DNA of 64,000 nucleotides from Pseudisothecium myosuroides (lineage: Eukaryota > Streptophyta > Bryopsida > Hypnales > Lembophyllaceae), in contig OX637294.1 of the NCBI GenBank assembly GCA_951799445.1, positions 23,461,452 through 23,525,451 of the forward strand, written 5' to 3'. Shown here one piece after another: positions 25,200-37,680 of the stretch (positions are counted from its first letter, which is position 1; each line of letters starts with the position of its first letter). The notes under the pieces were generated by a model. The model searched no databases, was not told where the DNA came from, and saw nothing but the letters and a program-made list of their open reading frames with translations. The position numbers were made by a program, and so were the translations under genes.

Positions 25200-25205
<6 letters not shown>

Positions 25206-25793
25206 TGCAGTCCATCAACAGCGTGCCGCATGGTCACTGACTTAAACTGCTGCTGTTTTCAATGATTGGAAAAGTCTGATTGTTTTGATTTCAATTGCTG
25301 CTGTTGAATGAGCCTGATTTGAAATTGTACGGAATGATGGATCGATTAGCTGCTGTTGAACGGTTAGGTTTACTTTGGGCGGAATGCAAGAAGAAAGAGG
25401 AGACCGACTTCCAGGAGCAGCCCAAGTGGCCGAGCCTACTTCAGTTGCTAAAAAATACTTTCAACGCACACTGTCTCGATGAACAACTCCAAATGTAACG
25501 TACATTCAGCATTTTTGTGTCCAAACAAAGAGACAAACTCTTCCTGCATCACCTTCACTATTTGCTCATTAATTTAATTTGAGTTGCGTATCTGCCAAAC
25601 CTGACTTCAAACTATTGAAGCGGACATGAACTAGATCGATAACCTTCCAGAGTCACGATTCTCCTGCAGATTAACAGACAAAAGCAGTTTCCATGGATCA
25701 GGAAAGCGGGCATGAAAGTTCATACTCAATTTTTGCTTTGTACTTGCTTCGAAGGTCTCACTTTGAACAGAAGGATCATGAATTCTATTGAAG
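25200..25793. other. GC-richer stretch with unassigned 67-codon frame
   Basis: A frame at 25295-25498 has more balanced codons than the surroundings and contains DRLAAVERLGLLWAECKKKE. The DRLxxxERLG pattern is loosely like part of the alpha domain of plant terpene synthases, but the match is too short to name. It has no clear splice sites or partner exons. It may be a decayed exon or chance. Confidence 0.2.
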
Positions 25794-25983
25794 CGATATT
25801 TTGTTAAACTGGTGGTATTACACTGGTGGTATTCCACAAATTAACTTGGCGCTTTTCGATCAGTTTAGACAGTGCGGTGTGAAATCTATATTAGTCCTAG
25901 ACTTCATGAGTAAAGAAGGAATGGAATGGAAAAATGGCAGATTTCATATGCCATTTTAACGAAATTTCCCACGAAATTTCCCA
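25794..25983. mobile_element. AATTTCGTTAAAATGGC MITE, copy A
   Basis: The left end is decayed (GATATTTTGTTAAACTGGTGG) and the right end keeps GCCATTTTAACGAAATTTCCC, followed by a 12-base duplication of its own tip. One internal GAAATCTATATTAGTCCTAGA unit. The interior matches the copy in MYB intron 2 (TTTAGACAGTGC, ATGGAAAAATGGC). Confidence 0.7.
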
Positions 25984-28293
25984 CATTGATAATCTTATTC
26001 TGAGCAGCGAAAGAGAGAGTGACACGCATTGGTAGTATGGTAGAATGCCTACTTGTCTGATTACACTAAGCTTAACGACCCACAACTAGTGTAACTCGTC
26101 ATGTCAAGCATGCAGGCATTTTACTTTAGAGGGTTACCTCAAAACTTTCACTACTTCCTAGTCGAATCTGCAAGAGGACCCCGAGATCCATTTTCAAAGT
26201 AAAAAAAATAACCTCCGCCACCTAGAGGCTGGCTCAGCGAGGATAACGCGCCTGTCTGGGAGCTACCACCAAATTGGATAAACTACCCAAACTAAGGATT
26301 GACTTGAATCTTCAAATAGCGCTAGCTAGCTGCACATCTTGTCGAGTACGTGACCCACATCCTTTGCGGCTACTTCGACAAAATGATGAAATCAGACACT
26401 TGGCTGGCACTGCTTTGTATCAAAATCCCCCAATCGTACTTGAGTTCTTTGAACAACACCTGGCTGACACTATTTGGTATCAAAATCCCCCAATTTTACG
26501 TACTTGCATACAGACAGTGATTCAGTGAACAACAAAGGCAACCAGGCGGAACTAGCTGAATCCTCACACAACTTCAAATTAAGTTTACACTTTAGGCCTG
26601 ACAGTGTACTGTATGTGCACCCGAACTCGCCACGTAAATGTCCAGATTGCATTCATTTCCATTCAAGTGGCAAATGGATTCTCGGTGCACACACCTTCCA
26701 GAACCCAAACCGACACCTTGACTGACTTCCTCCACAAGCATGTACACCACCTCAACCTTCCTCGAATGCTGGTTTTAGGTCATCTGCCAAAAAAATTCCA
26801 CGGCAGCAAGCACAGACTTCTGGCATTCCTCTTTACTGCGGCGCAATCGTATGACTTTTGGGCCGTTCCTACTCGCTCTTCTGATCAGCAAACATTCAAG
26901 AAAAGACCAAACTTGTCCTACGTACCAATCTAGCTAGCTAATAATAGAAAAAAATAACAGTGCTCCTAAGTTGTCGGTTTTAATTGAGCACGGTTAAAGG
27001 GTTTCGAGATGCTGATCAATCAAAAACATGCACACTAACTTAATTTGCACCTCACTTTAGCCTAGATTGATATGCTTCATCGATCCGTCCGCGCGCCGTC
27101 GGAGAAGCCGAGCTCTACACCTGGACGTACAATGCTAGAAACAAACCAGAGCCGCTAGTGCGCGCAACTGAAAGGAAGGATTCCGTGCGCAATAGTGGCC
27201 GTTGTCGGATTAAGTTACAGCCAGCGCGGCTCTCCAAGTTGATGGAAAGCTTGAAAGTTAAGATCGACACAGTGATCGATCACACTCCTGAAAAGAGTAT
27301 TGCTGCAGTCTTTGAACTTAGTATGCTACTGTATGTCGGATTCTCGGGGGTTAGGATATTATTAGTATAATGTTATTTATTGATAGTTTTCCCCACCAGT
27401 CCACGGTCCAGACACTCCAGACGTCGATCCAGACGCCTGCCTGTGCAGACGCCCAGGTGCTACAGTTGCAAAACTTGCAAATGATAGGTTGGTCCTTTTA
27501 GTTGGACTCGTGATCAGTTCTGTGGCACCATTTTATTGACACGTTTCACTCTTGTGGCAACACACGCTTTGGTACATTCCTTTTGGGCTATGTCATATGA
27601 CGTGGACTTTGTGTAGAAATACAGCCAATGGGAGGACCACTAGGAGGCCTTTTACTTGGGAGGGAGAGCCACCTTTTGGTTTTCGTGGAGGTTGTAATGC
27701 TCAAAAAACAAAACTTTAATTTAGGGTGTTCGAAGGTGACGTGATGGGGTCTTCATTTTTGACGATATCACCTCCAACAAAGGTCAACAAATGACAAGGA
27801 ATGACAAGGGATGTGGACGGATGGTGTTCGAGGATGATGTGATCAATCAAGCTTTCGTTCTTGGCGACTTAACCTACTATACTAGAAGGATCCAAAGAAT
27901 GTAAAAGGACAACCCCACATTAGTTTTAGTTGGAGGTTTTTATTCCCAAGAAAAAAACATAGATAAAGAATAAGTGTTTTTGTGGTTTCTCCCCCCCCCC
28001 CCTCCTCCCTGGAAATTGAAGTGTGGTGACGGGCTTATCCAATTATTATTGCTATTCACTAGAAGAAAATTGTGTTTGTTCACATGTGCCAAATCAGAAA
28101 TCTGGATGTTGTTTCAGAAGTCTACCCTTATCCATGGCGATGTCCAAAAAATTGCATCAAGATCGATTGACATGGCAAAAACATCCAAAATATCAAATAA
28201 CATACCTTGAAATCTACATTACAAAAAATTGCAGGCCTCAAGTAGGCTGCTCCAGAGCAACTAAAAGGACCCCACGATAACATTTAAATTCGC
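25984..28293. other. Intergenic DNA, partly GC-richer
   Basis: No gene recognised although 26.2-27.4 kb is less AT-rich than the rest. ACACTTGGCTGGCACT recurs as ACACCTGGCTGACACT about 60 bases on (26398 and 26456), each followed by TATCAAAATCCCCCAAT. GTGTTCGA-GGTGACGTGAT-like text recurs at 27725 and 27822. A poly-C tract lies at about 27991-28002. Frames at 26604-26933 and 27158-27370 carry no motif. Confidence 0.4.
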
Positions 28294-29027
28294 TTAACTC
28301 CTAAATGACGGACCCATGACCATGGATTTCAAGCCTCACTGCCCATTACTTAGTTTGCTGCCATTTTGCAACTAGATATGTATGAAAAAATTTATATTTA
28401 TTTTTCAGAGATGAAATTACATGTCTTCTTTTCTTCCAAAAAATTATAAATTTTTTTGTGAAAAATTATTTTTTTTGAGAATTTTTGAAGAAAACATAAA
28501 GAAAAATCACATCAAATAGAAAATTATTTGAAAAAATTTGAAAATTTCACCATGTGTGCATACTACAATGACAAACATTACGGTGTAATCTCAATTTCCA
28601 TTTCATTCTATTATTAGAAAAAATAGACATTGAAATTACATCCAAAGTTCAAATTGCAATAAAATACTCAATATTAAGATTTTTTTCAAAATCTAAATTG
28701 GAGTAGAAACTAGAGTAGATGACCTTCATTTTATAAGTTGGTCTCAACTTCAAAAAATATCATTTTTGTTGAGAAATTTCAGATTTAGAGCAAGGAGCAA
28801 CAACTTTCCAAAATACACTAAAATAGCATATTTGGTGATCCGACAACTTCTCATTTGTAAAAACACAAATATTGGCAAGACTACAAACTCAATTGGACAC
28901 TCTTCATAACCCACCGTGAAAGGTCGACATGGAAAAAGGGGATGAAAAAGTGCTTTGAATTGCTTTGCAGCTACCTGGATTGTCATCCAAACACCACTGA
29001 GTGGCACCGGCGGCGTTCCAAGGTTAA
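28294..29027 (+). mobile_element. TTAA-bounded repeat E, copy 2
   Basis: It begins TTAACTCCTAAATGACGG and probably ends AAGGTTAA at 29027. Most of the interior aligns with 22859-23580. The left terminus resembles those of families A and B. No coding capacity. Confidence 0.5.
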
Positions 29028-29159
29028 GGCTTGCTTTTTCCCCTATAGTCGTTCACCTTGCACCGCGCTGTCAGATGACTGTCAGTGGTTCAATATCAAA
29101 GTACAAGGCATTAAATAATCAGGGTTCAAGTATTGTAATGCACCTTAACCTTGATTATT

Positions 29160-29960
29160 GCATACCTTGTACTCTAACCAAGTTTTGGAAAAAAAAATCA
29201 AATGTCGAAATTAGTCCAATGACATCTACCATCAAATGTTTTTTTTAATGGCAATGTGATAGTCATGATTCATTGACACTTGGTGAAAACGAATGGTGAA
29301 GAGGTTGTTTATATAGAAAAATCAATTGTCCATGGTGAATCCTCAAAGAATATGGGGTATTTTGAAGAGAGATCACTCATTGTTCAAATTCAGGAATTGT
29401 GTTCAAAGTCGAATTTCAGACCTCATTTAGGTATAGTAGAATAATTTTTTTCAAAAATCTTTGAACTAAAAAAATGTGGAGAATCAATCTACTTTTTCAT
29501 CTCCAAAAATCCGTTTGAAGTTTAGAGCCTCCAAAAAAAAGTTATGGACAAACTTCTAAATGGGTGCTTAAATGTCAAAGAAATTTTTTCTTCCAATCCT
29601 TTTTAGAAGTTTGTCTATAACTTTTTATTGTAGGCTCTAAACCTCAAATGAATAATTGGAGATGAAAACTAGATTGATTTTCTACATTTTTTTAGTTAAA
29701 AGATTTTTGAAAAAAATTATTCTACTATGCCTAAATGAGGTCTGAAATTCAACTTTGAACACAATTCCTGAATTTCACTTATCTATGAGCAGTTGTGCTC
29801 CTATTGATCCTAATTTACATATCCCACATAGATTGTTGTACCTACTACTATCCCAGTTATATACATATCTTTCCTTCTCAACTTCAAACTTATTGAACCA
29901 AGTGGCTTTCAAAGCTAGTTCAAAATCATTAGTGTTTCTAATTTTTTTGACAATTAGCAT
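29160..29960 (+). repeat. Dispersed repeat with long hairpin core, copy 2
   Basis: The core 29391-29770 is a ~380-bp inverted repeat opening CAGGAATTGTGTTCAAAGT and closing ACTTTGAACACAATTCCTG. Both arms carry GACCTCATTTAGG or its inverse. Flanks match copies 1 and 3, including the TATGAGCAG and CCTAATTTACATATCCCA blocks to the right. Confidence 0.7.
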
Positions 29961-30556
29961 CAAAATCCACTTCATTTTGGTTAATTTGATTGAATTTGAT
30001 TAATTACGCAATGAATCAGACTTTTACTATAGTCACATTATTGAGTCTTGACATCCTTTGCGAAATGCATACAATGTGACTACTCACTGTGGCTATATGC
30101 CAACTTTTAAGTAATAGACTGGTTGGATCACTCTGGAGCTGCCCTCTAAAGACCTGCAATTTTTTCTAATGATACCTTAAATTAGGTTGTTTGTTTGTTT
30201 AATACAATGAAATCTAAGAAATCGCAAGTCATCTAACCATTTTCTAGGTACCATTGGAAAGCTCTCTGCGAGGAGGAAACATGGTTGTTGAGACCACATC
30301 ATAGAAACATGGTTGTTGAGGTTGTTGAATTCTTACCATGTAGCTGCCACTTTAAGCGCCACACAGGTGAGGAAAAATCATGTAGGAATTTTTTTCATCC
30401 GGACCGTCCATGATGTGGCATCTGACATGGCACTAGGAAAAGTGATGTGGTATCCAACAAGGATGATGTGGCATGCCTAGGCAACACAATTTTAAGACAC
30501 ATGTTTAGAATTTGTGCATACTGGATCCATAAGGAAGGTCAGCAAAAAATAATTAC
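29961..30556. other. Intergenic DNA with short shared repeat
   Basis: No gene seen. The segment 30180-30300 (AGGTTGTTTGTTTG, then GGTACC and GAAAGCTCT) resembles 59636-59730 inside another element. AACATGGTTGTTGAG occurs twice, at about 30280 and 30306. Confidence 0.4.
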
Positions 30557-31484
30557 TTAACCTCACCGACATGCATTTTTTGGCTATATAGATATTTTAG
30601 GCAGGTAAGTGTGACTAGATATTTCCATATTTTAAGTTGAAATTTGAACAAAAGGTGGGTGCAAGGAATATCTTTCATATGCACTAAATTTCATGACATT
30701 TGGAAATCCGAGTCAAAAGTTATGGCCTAATATGTTACTTTTTTTGTAACTGGGCAATCCGCGCAGATAAAAAAAAATCACTTTTTTGAAAAATAAAAAT
30801 TTGAAATTGGTTTTCTAGATTTATATGTACATAGAAAGGTTTGAATCATTCCATTTCGATCATTGAGTCAATAGTTATGAGGAGTTTTAGTTTGCGGGCA
30901 GTTATGGATTCTAGACTCTAAAATAAACTTTGAAGTCCTTTATTTGACTCAATTTTCAATATTTTTTGAAAAAAACAAAATTGTAGAATGTATATTGTCT
31001 ATTCTAACATTGCAACCATTGGGATTGGCATTTTTTGATTCTATAATTAAATTCTTAACAAATTTGCATTTGGAATCATTCTCTACTTCTTTCTACTTAC
31101 TATTTTTTTCCTATATGTTGTATAATTCTAGATGATCTGAAATTTTTCAAGCATGTAACCAACTTGACTTGAAGAATGAATCCAAAGAGTAACCACCATT
31201 TTGGACATTTTTTCATACAAATGTGACCTTGTGAAGTGCAGTTGCCCGGTTTTTCGTAGGCCCAAAAAAAAAGGGGTTTTGTCAATTTAAACGCTAATAT
31301 CTTGCAATCTACATGGTGGAATATTTTGAAATTTTTTCCGCATGTTTTCAAGTTAGAATAATACAAGATCCTATGGTTACGTAGGTCCAAAAACATTTTT
31401 TTTCCAAAATTTGGTACTTGTACTAGAAATGGCAGTTTGGGAGCGTTTTAGGTGAAAACATAGTCATGAAACTTTAGGGGTTAA
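30557..31484 (+). mobile_element. TTAA element family A, copy 4 (diverged)
   Basis: TTAA at 30557-30560 is followed by a decayed CCTCACCGACATGC; the right end CTTTAGGGG is followed by TTAA at 31481-31484. It aligns with copies 1-3 but is more diverged and has lost the 61-codon frame. About 930 bp. Confidence 0.75.
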
Positions 31485-31539
31485 GAAAAAGTCCAATAAA
31501 AGCAAATGAACAAAAAAATTGTCAAATTCAACAAGAATG

Positions 31540-32430
31540 AAATGACCAAGTTATTATGAAAATTTTAAAAATAAAAATGACCAATGCTAGCTAGAAAGTC
31601 CAAAGATCATCTATCTTCAAGAGGATTTTTGATGGCAAAATGGAGGAATTGCTTCATTGACATTTAGTGAGAATGAAGGGGTGAAAGGTTGTTTTTATAA
31701 TGAAATCCATTGTTTGTCATGAATTTTCAAAGGATATGAAGTAATTTGAAGATGAGAACTTGACCGCTTATTATCAAAACATAGGAATTATGTTCAAAGT
31801 AGAATTTCAAACTTTATTTTGGCATAGTAGAATAACCTTTTTAAAAAAACTTTGAACTTAAAAAAGTTGAAAAACAAATCTAAATTTAATGTCCAAAAAT
31901 TTGTTTGTGATTTTGAGCCTCCAAAAAAAATATGGACAAGATTCAAAAACCATATTTGAGAATGTCACAAAAAATGTCTCTTCTGACTCCTCTTTGAAAT
32001 TTGTCCACAAGTTTTGATTTAAGGCTCAAAATCTCAAATAGATTTTTGAAAATGAAAAATAGATTATTTTCTCAACTTTTATGAGTTCAATTTTTTCTGA
32101 AAAAAGTTATTCTACTATGCCAAAATGAGGTCTAAAATTATACTTTGAACCGAGCTTTGAACACAATTCTTGCTTTTGACTTAACTATGAGCGGTATAGC
32201 ACTACAATCCTAATTTGCATATCCAAGATGGGTTGTTTTTACCTCCTACCACATCACTTGTATAAAAAGGTTCTCTTTTCGTCCATGGTTGGTGTATGTC
32301 CATCTATTTTTTTTTTGCAAAGCATACCAAGTGGTACGCCTTCACCTATGTTTTTCACATCTAATCAACGTTTTACCTCAGCCCACATTAACTTTCATAT
32401 ATTTATCCGTAGTCATAATGGATCTGTTCG
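31540..32430 (+). repeat. Dispersed repeat with long hairpin core, copy 3
   Basis: The core 31791-32172 is a ~380-bp inverted repeat with the same ends as the other two copies. GGCATAGTAGAATAA in the left arm mirrors TTATTCTACTATGCC in the right. A 68-codon frame to the right (32228-32434) lies in repeat DNA and has no motif. Confidence 0.7.
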
Positions 32431-35400
32431 TTGACACAAAAATACTATGTTTTTTCAAATATTCAACAAAATATCACTATGTTTGTGTTTATGTCAAATA
32501 AAACATTGACATCAATGATAGCATCAACTTGTTTCCTACAGTAATCCGATGACGTCTTCTACAATGTCCACAAAAATATGACTTTTTGGGCCATTCACCC
32601 TTTGGCATCTCAATGTTTTGTAAAACATGCATGTCTCTGACTAACATAAAAGAAACAATTTTCTTCTAGCGATTGTTGCATTGGCATAAAGAAACTTCTT
32701 AATAGGATTCTTGATTTAATCGTACATATGAGATGTAGTGTAATTTTTACTCGCTCTATACATATTAATTATTAACTTCCTACAAAAAAGTAGGTTGTTA
32801 TAAAACCAATCATGACCTAATTCCATCAAAATCTAGAAGAGCATGTCGCTCATATATACAATGGCAATTTGTAGTAGCTAAGGCTATTCTAAATTTGTTA
32901 TTTTAGAATTCTTTAAAAATAAGGCTTGACATTCTATACAAAGAATGTAGTCAATACATTTTGAAGGAATTGTGTACACGGTTGTGTGAATGTGTGTGAG
33001 ACACTCATGGGCATCCTTAACTTAAGGTAGAAACACCTATAACCGTCAAAATAAGGGTTTTGAACATGATTATTATTAATAAATATCTTGGAAATTATAG
33101 GATCCTATTAATAAGAGAAAAATAAGACATGTGCACTTTTGAATGTATTATTTGGATATTGTGAGAATAAATTATGAATTTTTAAAGAACCAATTGCAAT
33201 TGCAACTAATACCAACACTAGGGTCTGATGTTCAGATATAGTACATCCTTGTAATCACATCTATTTACTTTTCAAGATTTTTCAAGATTTTAGAGGTGAT
33301 GGTTATGGGTATAGTGATGGTTATGGATGTTGCTACCTTACATGCTGATGGAGTGGCTCCAATTAGCAGTCTCAATGGACTTCAATAACAGTGACAGTAA
33401 TTTTCTCCACTCAATTATGCTTTGAAGGAATTAATGTGTTCGACATGGAGGAAGAGAAAATTCAGGCCATCCAGATTTGTTTGTTAGCTTGGTAGGATGA
33501 AATCTTTGTGGGCATGACCCATGGCAATTGCATTCTCACCTAATATTGTAAATGTGGTCGAAAGTAAATTAAAAGAGATTATTTATCAAGAATTCTTTCC
33601 ACTTGGTGCAAAAACGAGTTTTTTTCCTATTGCTCTTAAATATTCCAAGTAAAATTCCACCTTTGTATTAGGGGTTGTTACACCTTCTCTGAGATTGAAA
33701 CTTCTATGAAGAACAAGAAGTTGTGGAGTGATAAGAAGAGCCACCAAATAGCCTTTTTCCATGAAGAAGGTGTGACACTCCTTTTGTATCATATATAGAA
33801 TGGAAAATGGACAATAATTTTCCGATTGAACAATCAACCTCTACAACAAAGGTTTGTAAAATACAATATAGAAATTTGCTGCCAAACCTCTACAACAAAG
33901 ATTTTCAAAAATCGTGCAAAAGAAAAATAGCATAAGAGAAAGAACCAAAAAAAAGAAGTAAGGTGGTTAAAAAGACATGGAGACTAATGACAGCAAAGTC
34001 CTTGACATGCAAGGAGGTGAAAAGAATAATGATGATAGTGACAATGATGGTGGAATTGGTAGTAGAAGAGTGAAGTTTCAGAAAGCGAGATGAAAACTTC
34101 ACACGTGAAATGTTCTTCACACCCATTCTTTACCTCCAGAGGAAAATAATCCTCATTCTCAATCTTCAAAGAATGGACCCTCCGCAAAGTTTCCATAAGC
34201 CAACAAGAGGGGTCACATCCTCATTCTTTGAAGATTGAGAATGGAGAGAAGAAGGTGTGACAATCTAGTAGATGTCCCTAAGAGACTTAGAATTTTTAGT
34301 CAAAACTATCAACTTATAACATTATTTAAGGAAGTTGGAAGTTCTCTGCATCACAATTCAAGAAGCAAATCATTTGTTATTGTCAAATGGTGAAAATTCT
34401 ACAAAAATAATCCAAGTCATGATGAAGAAGAAACATATATTTTTAAGCCAATACATTGACAGAGAAGACTTGTAATAGGTTGGGCTATGTTTTTAGTCTT
34501 TGGTAAAGTATGGACCGTTCATTTTAAGTTATCTAAGCTCCCCTTTTGAACAATGTTATGTTTCAAAGAGGAAGAAGCAAAAAATTGAATAAATTAGTGT
34601 GAAACAATGTTCAGAAAGAACCACTGGTCAATTCATTGTGAGCCGATGGAATTAGGGAAAAAAACCCAATTGCAATTAGAAAACATCTGGAAAAGTCTGG
34701 TGAAAAAATCTACTCCCTTTGTCTCGAAATAAATCCTTGGTTTTCTAAATTTGGTTGTCTCAAAATAAATTTGATGTTTCAATGGATCACATATATGAAA
34801 TGTTGGGTGGAAACGCTTAATAGTATCAATTGGGCAATGTAAAGTGACCAACAATTCGAAGTTAAATCATCTTCCAAAGTTGATTAAACTTGCATCCTAT
34901 GAGCTGATCAAACTTGAATTGCAGGCTCTATTCATAGTTTAAACTCAAGAGCTTTTTGGAGAATGATAACAAAATGCTAATTGAAGTTAAATAAGAAACT
35001 TTGGTCGCAATTGAATCGCATTAACCGATCAAAGAACGATGACATGAGCTTATCGAAGTTGACTGAAAGAATTGATCAAAGTCACACCACAAGAGTTTGA
35101 TCAAAGTTGAATGCTTAGGAACTAATCAAAGTTCTTTGCACCAAAGTTGGCAGTAGAATGATCAAAATTCATTGCAGTGGAGTTGTTAGGAGAATAGGAG
35201 AAAATTGACAATTTTGCAACCTATTTTCAACATGATGTGCTTGACTTTTGACTTCAAAACTTTCACGCCTATTGGGATTGATTAGAAGCTACAATAACTA
35301 CGCATTTCCATCCAAGTAGGAGCACCTAAAAAAAAATCTAGTCTTTTCTAGGAAATCTTGTTTTTTTCAAGACAAGGGGAGTATAAAATTTCTATTTGGA

Positions 35401-35642
35401 GTAAAAAATAGAGCAGAAATCGGACTAGGTCCTTGAAAAAACCGGTTCAACATAGGAATTGAAGGAAAATAGCAAAAAAACTCAAAAAACTCAAAAAAAA
35501 AAATACTTCAAACGCTGGTACGAAAGGGATTCTCAAATCGCCTTTTTTTATACTGTTATGCATACTGGATGTTCCTTTTTTCCATATAATAACTCGATAT
35601 TATCACAATTTAAGTTATAGAACTCCATTGCATCATGTGCGT
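32431..35642. other. AT-rich intergenic DNA
   Basis: No gene recognised. CATTCTCAATCTTCAAAGAATG (34155-34176) and its inverse at 34222-34243 form a 22-base hairpin with a ~45-base loop. A ~220-base segment at 33090-33310 resembles 43270-43500 weakly (GTATTATTTG, GACACTAGG-type blocks). Frames at 33586-33837 and 33905-34196 have no motif. Confidence 0.4.
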
Positions 35643-35804
35643 TTAGCTTGCATCAGCGATGACGTTCAAGAGGAAGGCCTGACGTCTGCGTTTCTCCTCG
35701 CAGTCGTCACTCCGGTGGGGCAGGCCGAACTTGGACCAAATGCCTGGAGCTCCTCGACCTGACCCGCCTGATGTCGGTAACACGAATATTTGACTCACAA
35801 ATAC
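35643..35804 (-). CDS. Possible orphan 3' exon, unidentified protein
   Basis: On the minus strand a TTCTGCAG acceptor-like site directly precedes a 53-codon frame that ends in TAA. The translation contains GIWSKFGLPHRSDDCEEKRR and ends FLLNVIADAS. It is GC-rich against an AT-rich background and has balanced coding-like codon use. I do not recognise the family. A GTAAGC donor lies upstream on the same strand near 35905, but joining it gives an immediate stop, so no gene model was completed. It may be the last exon of a decayed gene or a captured fragment. Confidence 0.25.
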   Translation of the reverse strand, partial: VFVSQIFVLPTSGGSGRGAPGIWSKFGLPHRSDDCEEKRRRQAFLLNVIADAS

Positions 35805-37021
35805 CTGCAGAACAAGTCAGTCAGACAACTGAATGTGGCTGATGAACGGCAGGATTCAGTCATAAAAGATTGAAGGAAAAAAGGAGTGGTGAAAACCAGC
35901 TTACTTGGAGAGGCGGTGGGGAAGTGGAGAAGTGGAGAACAACTAACTTAGGTCGAAGGCGGCGCTTGATGCAATTTGTAGAACTTAACTTATATTAAAT
36001 GATGGGTGACAAGAATGCGATAAGCAATGATAGTTCGAGAAGTGTGTGACAACCAATATATATAAGTGGGTGACAAGAATGCTATCGTCAATGGTAGGTT
36101 GACATGTGTGCAACAACCAATAATAAGATGGCACGTGTATTTTAGATTGTTTTAGAATGTCATTTTTCGAGGGTGTAATGCGGAAAGAGGGTCATAACAT
36201 TGGAGAACCAAGCCGCAAAGGCCACCGCAATGGACCTCCACTCCCCGGCATGTTGGTAAAGTAACTATTATTATACCTTCCTAGACGCGTACGTGTGAGG
36301 GATTATCACGGTTAATGCGAGGATTGGGGTTGGCTAAGGGAGCCATATAAGACAATTTTGTTAACTATAGGGGGCCTATTTTCAAGGATGCCAAAGCGGG
36401 ATGTCGTGCCTCGTGCCTTGTTGGTAAACGATGTTATGGTCAAGTACGACTTCTTCAGATTTTCTGGATTTTTCCTATGATTACAAACTTTGTTATGATA
36501 AAAAAAAATTACATGATTTTTTTATTAGTGGTACACACCTAAAAATTCACGTTTTAGAGGAAATCGTAGTTCTTAGAATTCTATTGTCCCAATTCGAATG
36601 AAACTCCCAACTCCTTGGAGGATGTATTGAAAGGGAAAATAGAATTTTCTTTGGATTTGGTAGGTGCGTAATAACAAAACATTCTAGGCAAGATTTACGG
36701 CTCTATATTCTAAAGGCCAAAGTCATACATCTAAGTTCCAAGTCTATGATCTATTTGTATTCTACAACCAAAATAGGTTCATGTGAGTTTACAAAAAAAT
36801 ATTAAAATCCATTTCATTATAAGTTCAGATTGAATTTTCATTAAAACACACATACACACTAAAAAGACACCACATAGAGTTGACTTTATTTCGTGGTTTT
36901 GACCGCATGAATCTAAACACATAGGGACTTGACTCTAAAATTGAGTTTCCATTCTCAAAGACTTCAACCTTCAAACACCACCCCAGCTTCCAAGTGTTCA
37001 CATTTCCAAAGTCAACCAAAA
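35805..37021. other. Intergenic DNA with a ~63-bp tandem duplication
   Basis: GGGTGACAAGAATGC occurs at 36004 and 36067, each followed by ~40 similar bases ending CAACCAATA. No gene recognised in the rest. Confidence 0.45.
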
Positions 37022-37190
37022 TTTGAAAATTATGAAATTTAGTGTGATGGTTCAAGTTCCCAAATGTCAAAACTTGAAATTTATGAAATTTAGTATGAAA
37101 GTTCAAATTCCCAAATGTCAAAACTTGAAATTTATGAAATTTCGTGTGAAGTTTCAAATGTCAAAACTTGAAACTTGGAGTGAAGGTTCA
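37022..37190. repeat. 51-bp tandem repeat, about 3.3 copies
   Basis: Units contain TATGAAATTTAG, GTTCAA-TTCCCAAATGTC and AAAACTTGAAATT, repeating every 51 bases; the last is shortened. The frames on both strands here are repeat artefacts. It ends about 380 bases upstream of the MYB TATA box. Confidence 0.85.
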
Positions 37191-37680
37191 AGTTACAGAT
37201 GTCAAATGTTTGAACCCCAACCCCCACCCAATCAGATTTCAATATGATTTAAGTAGCTTGGCGAACATGAACGCAGCTTGACTGTCTTGTGGCCACTTGG
37301 TAATCCAGGAAGTGGGGTCTTCCTCGCGTTGTACAGTACTGTACAGTTGGAAACAGACGGACTCCGGCCTGCGCCTGAGACTGATTATGATAAAAATCCT
37401 GGCCAGCCTCGAGCGATACAGAGGACGACTGAAGGTACAAAATCTCAGCGATTTTAAACTTTAAAAAAAGGCCTTCGGGGAATGATTAAAAACTGGAAAG
37501 CTCCGGTTTCGTTTATCAGTCAAAAGACAGTAAGTTGAGGAATCGAGGAAGTGGCGGCTGAGGCCGAGTATAAAAGAGCTTGGCAAGTTTGAAAGCAAGC
37601 ACAGGGTTTGCCATTATTTGTGGTGGAGGACGTAGTGATTCCGGGAGCCAAGCCAAGCCAGCCACGGCAGGCATTATAGT
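37191..37680 (+). promoter_or_regulatory. MYB gene promoter and 5' UTR
   Basis: A TATAAAA box at 37569-37575 lies 112 bases before the first ATG of the MYB frame, placing transcription start near 37600 by usual spacing. AGCCAAGCCAGCCACGGCAG just before the ATG looks like leader sequence. GC content rises here relative to upstream DNA. Confidence 0.55.

Noticed and set aside
26231..26275. tRNA-like stretch GGCTCAGCGAGGATAACGCG followed by CCTGTCTGGGAG
   Set aside because: It resembles a tRNA D-arm, but no acceptor-stem pairing, anticodon arm or GGTTCGAATC-type T-arm follows.
32228..32501. Two overlapping frames of ~70 codons
   Set aside because: They sit in the flank of the dispersed hairpin repeat and are not kept in the other copies.
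36825..37247. Frames encoding KFHKFQVLTFGN repeats on both strands
   Set aside because: They are translations of the 51-bp tandem array, whose period is a multiple of three, so frames stay open by structure.
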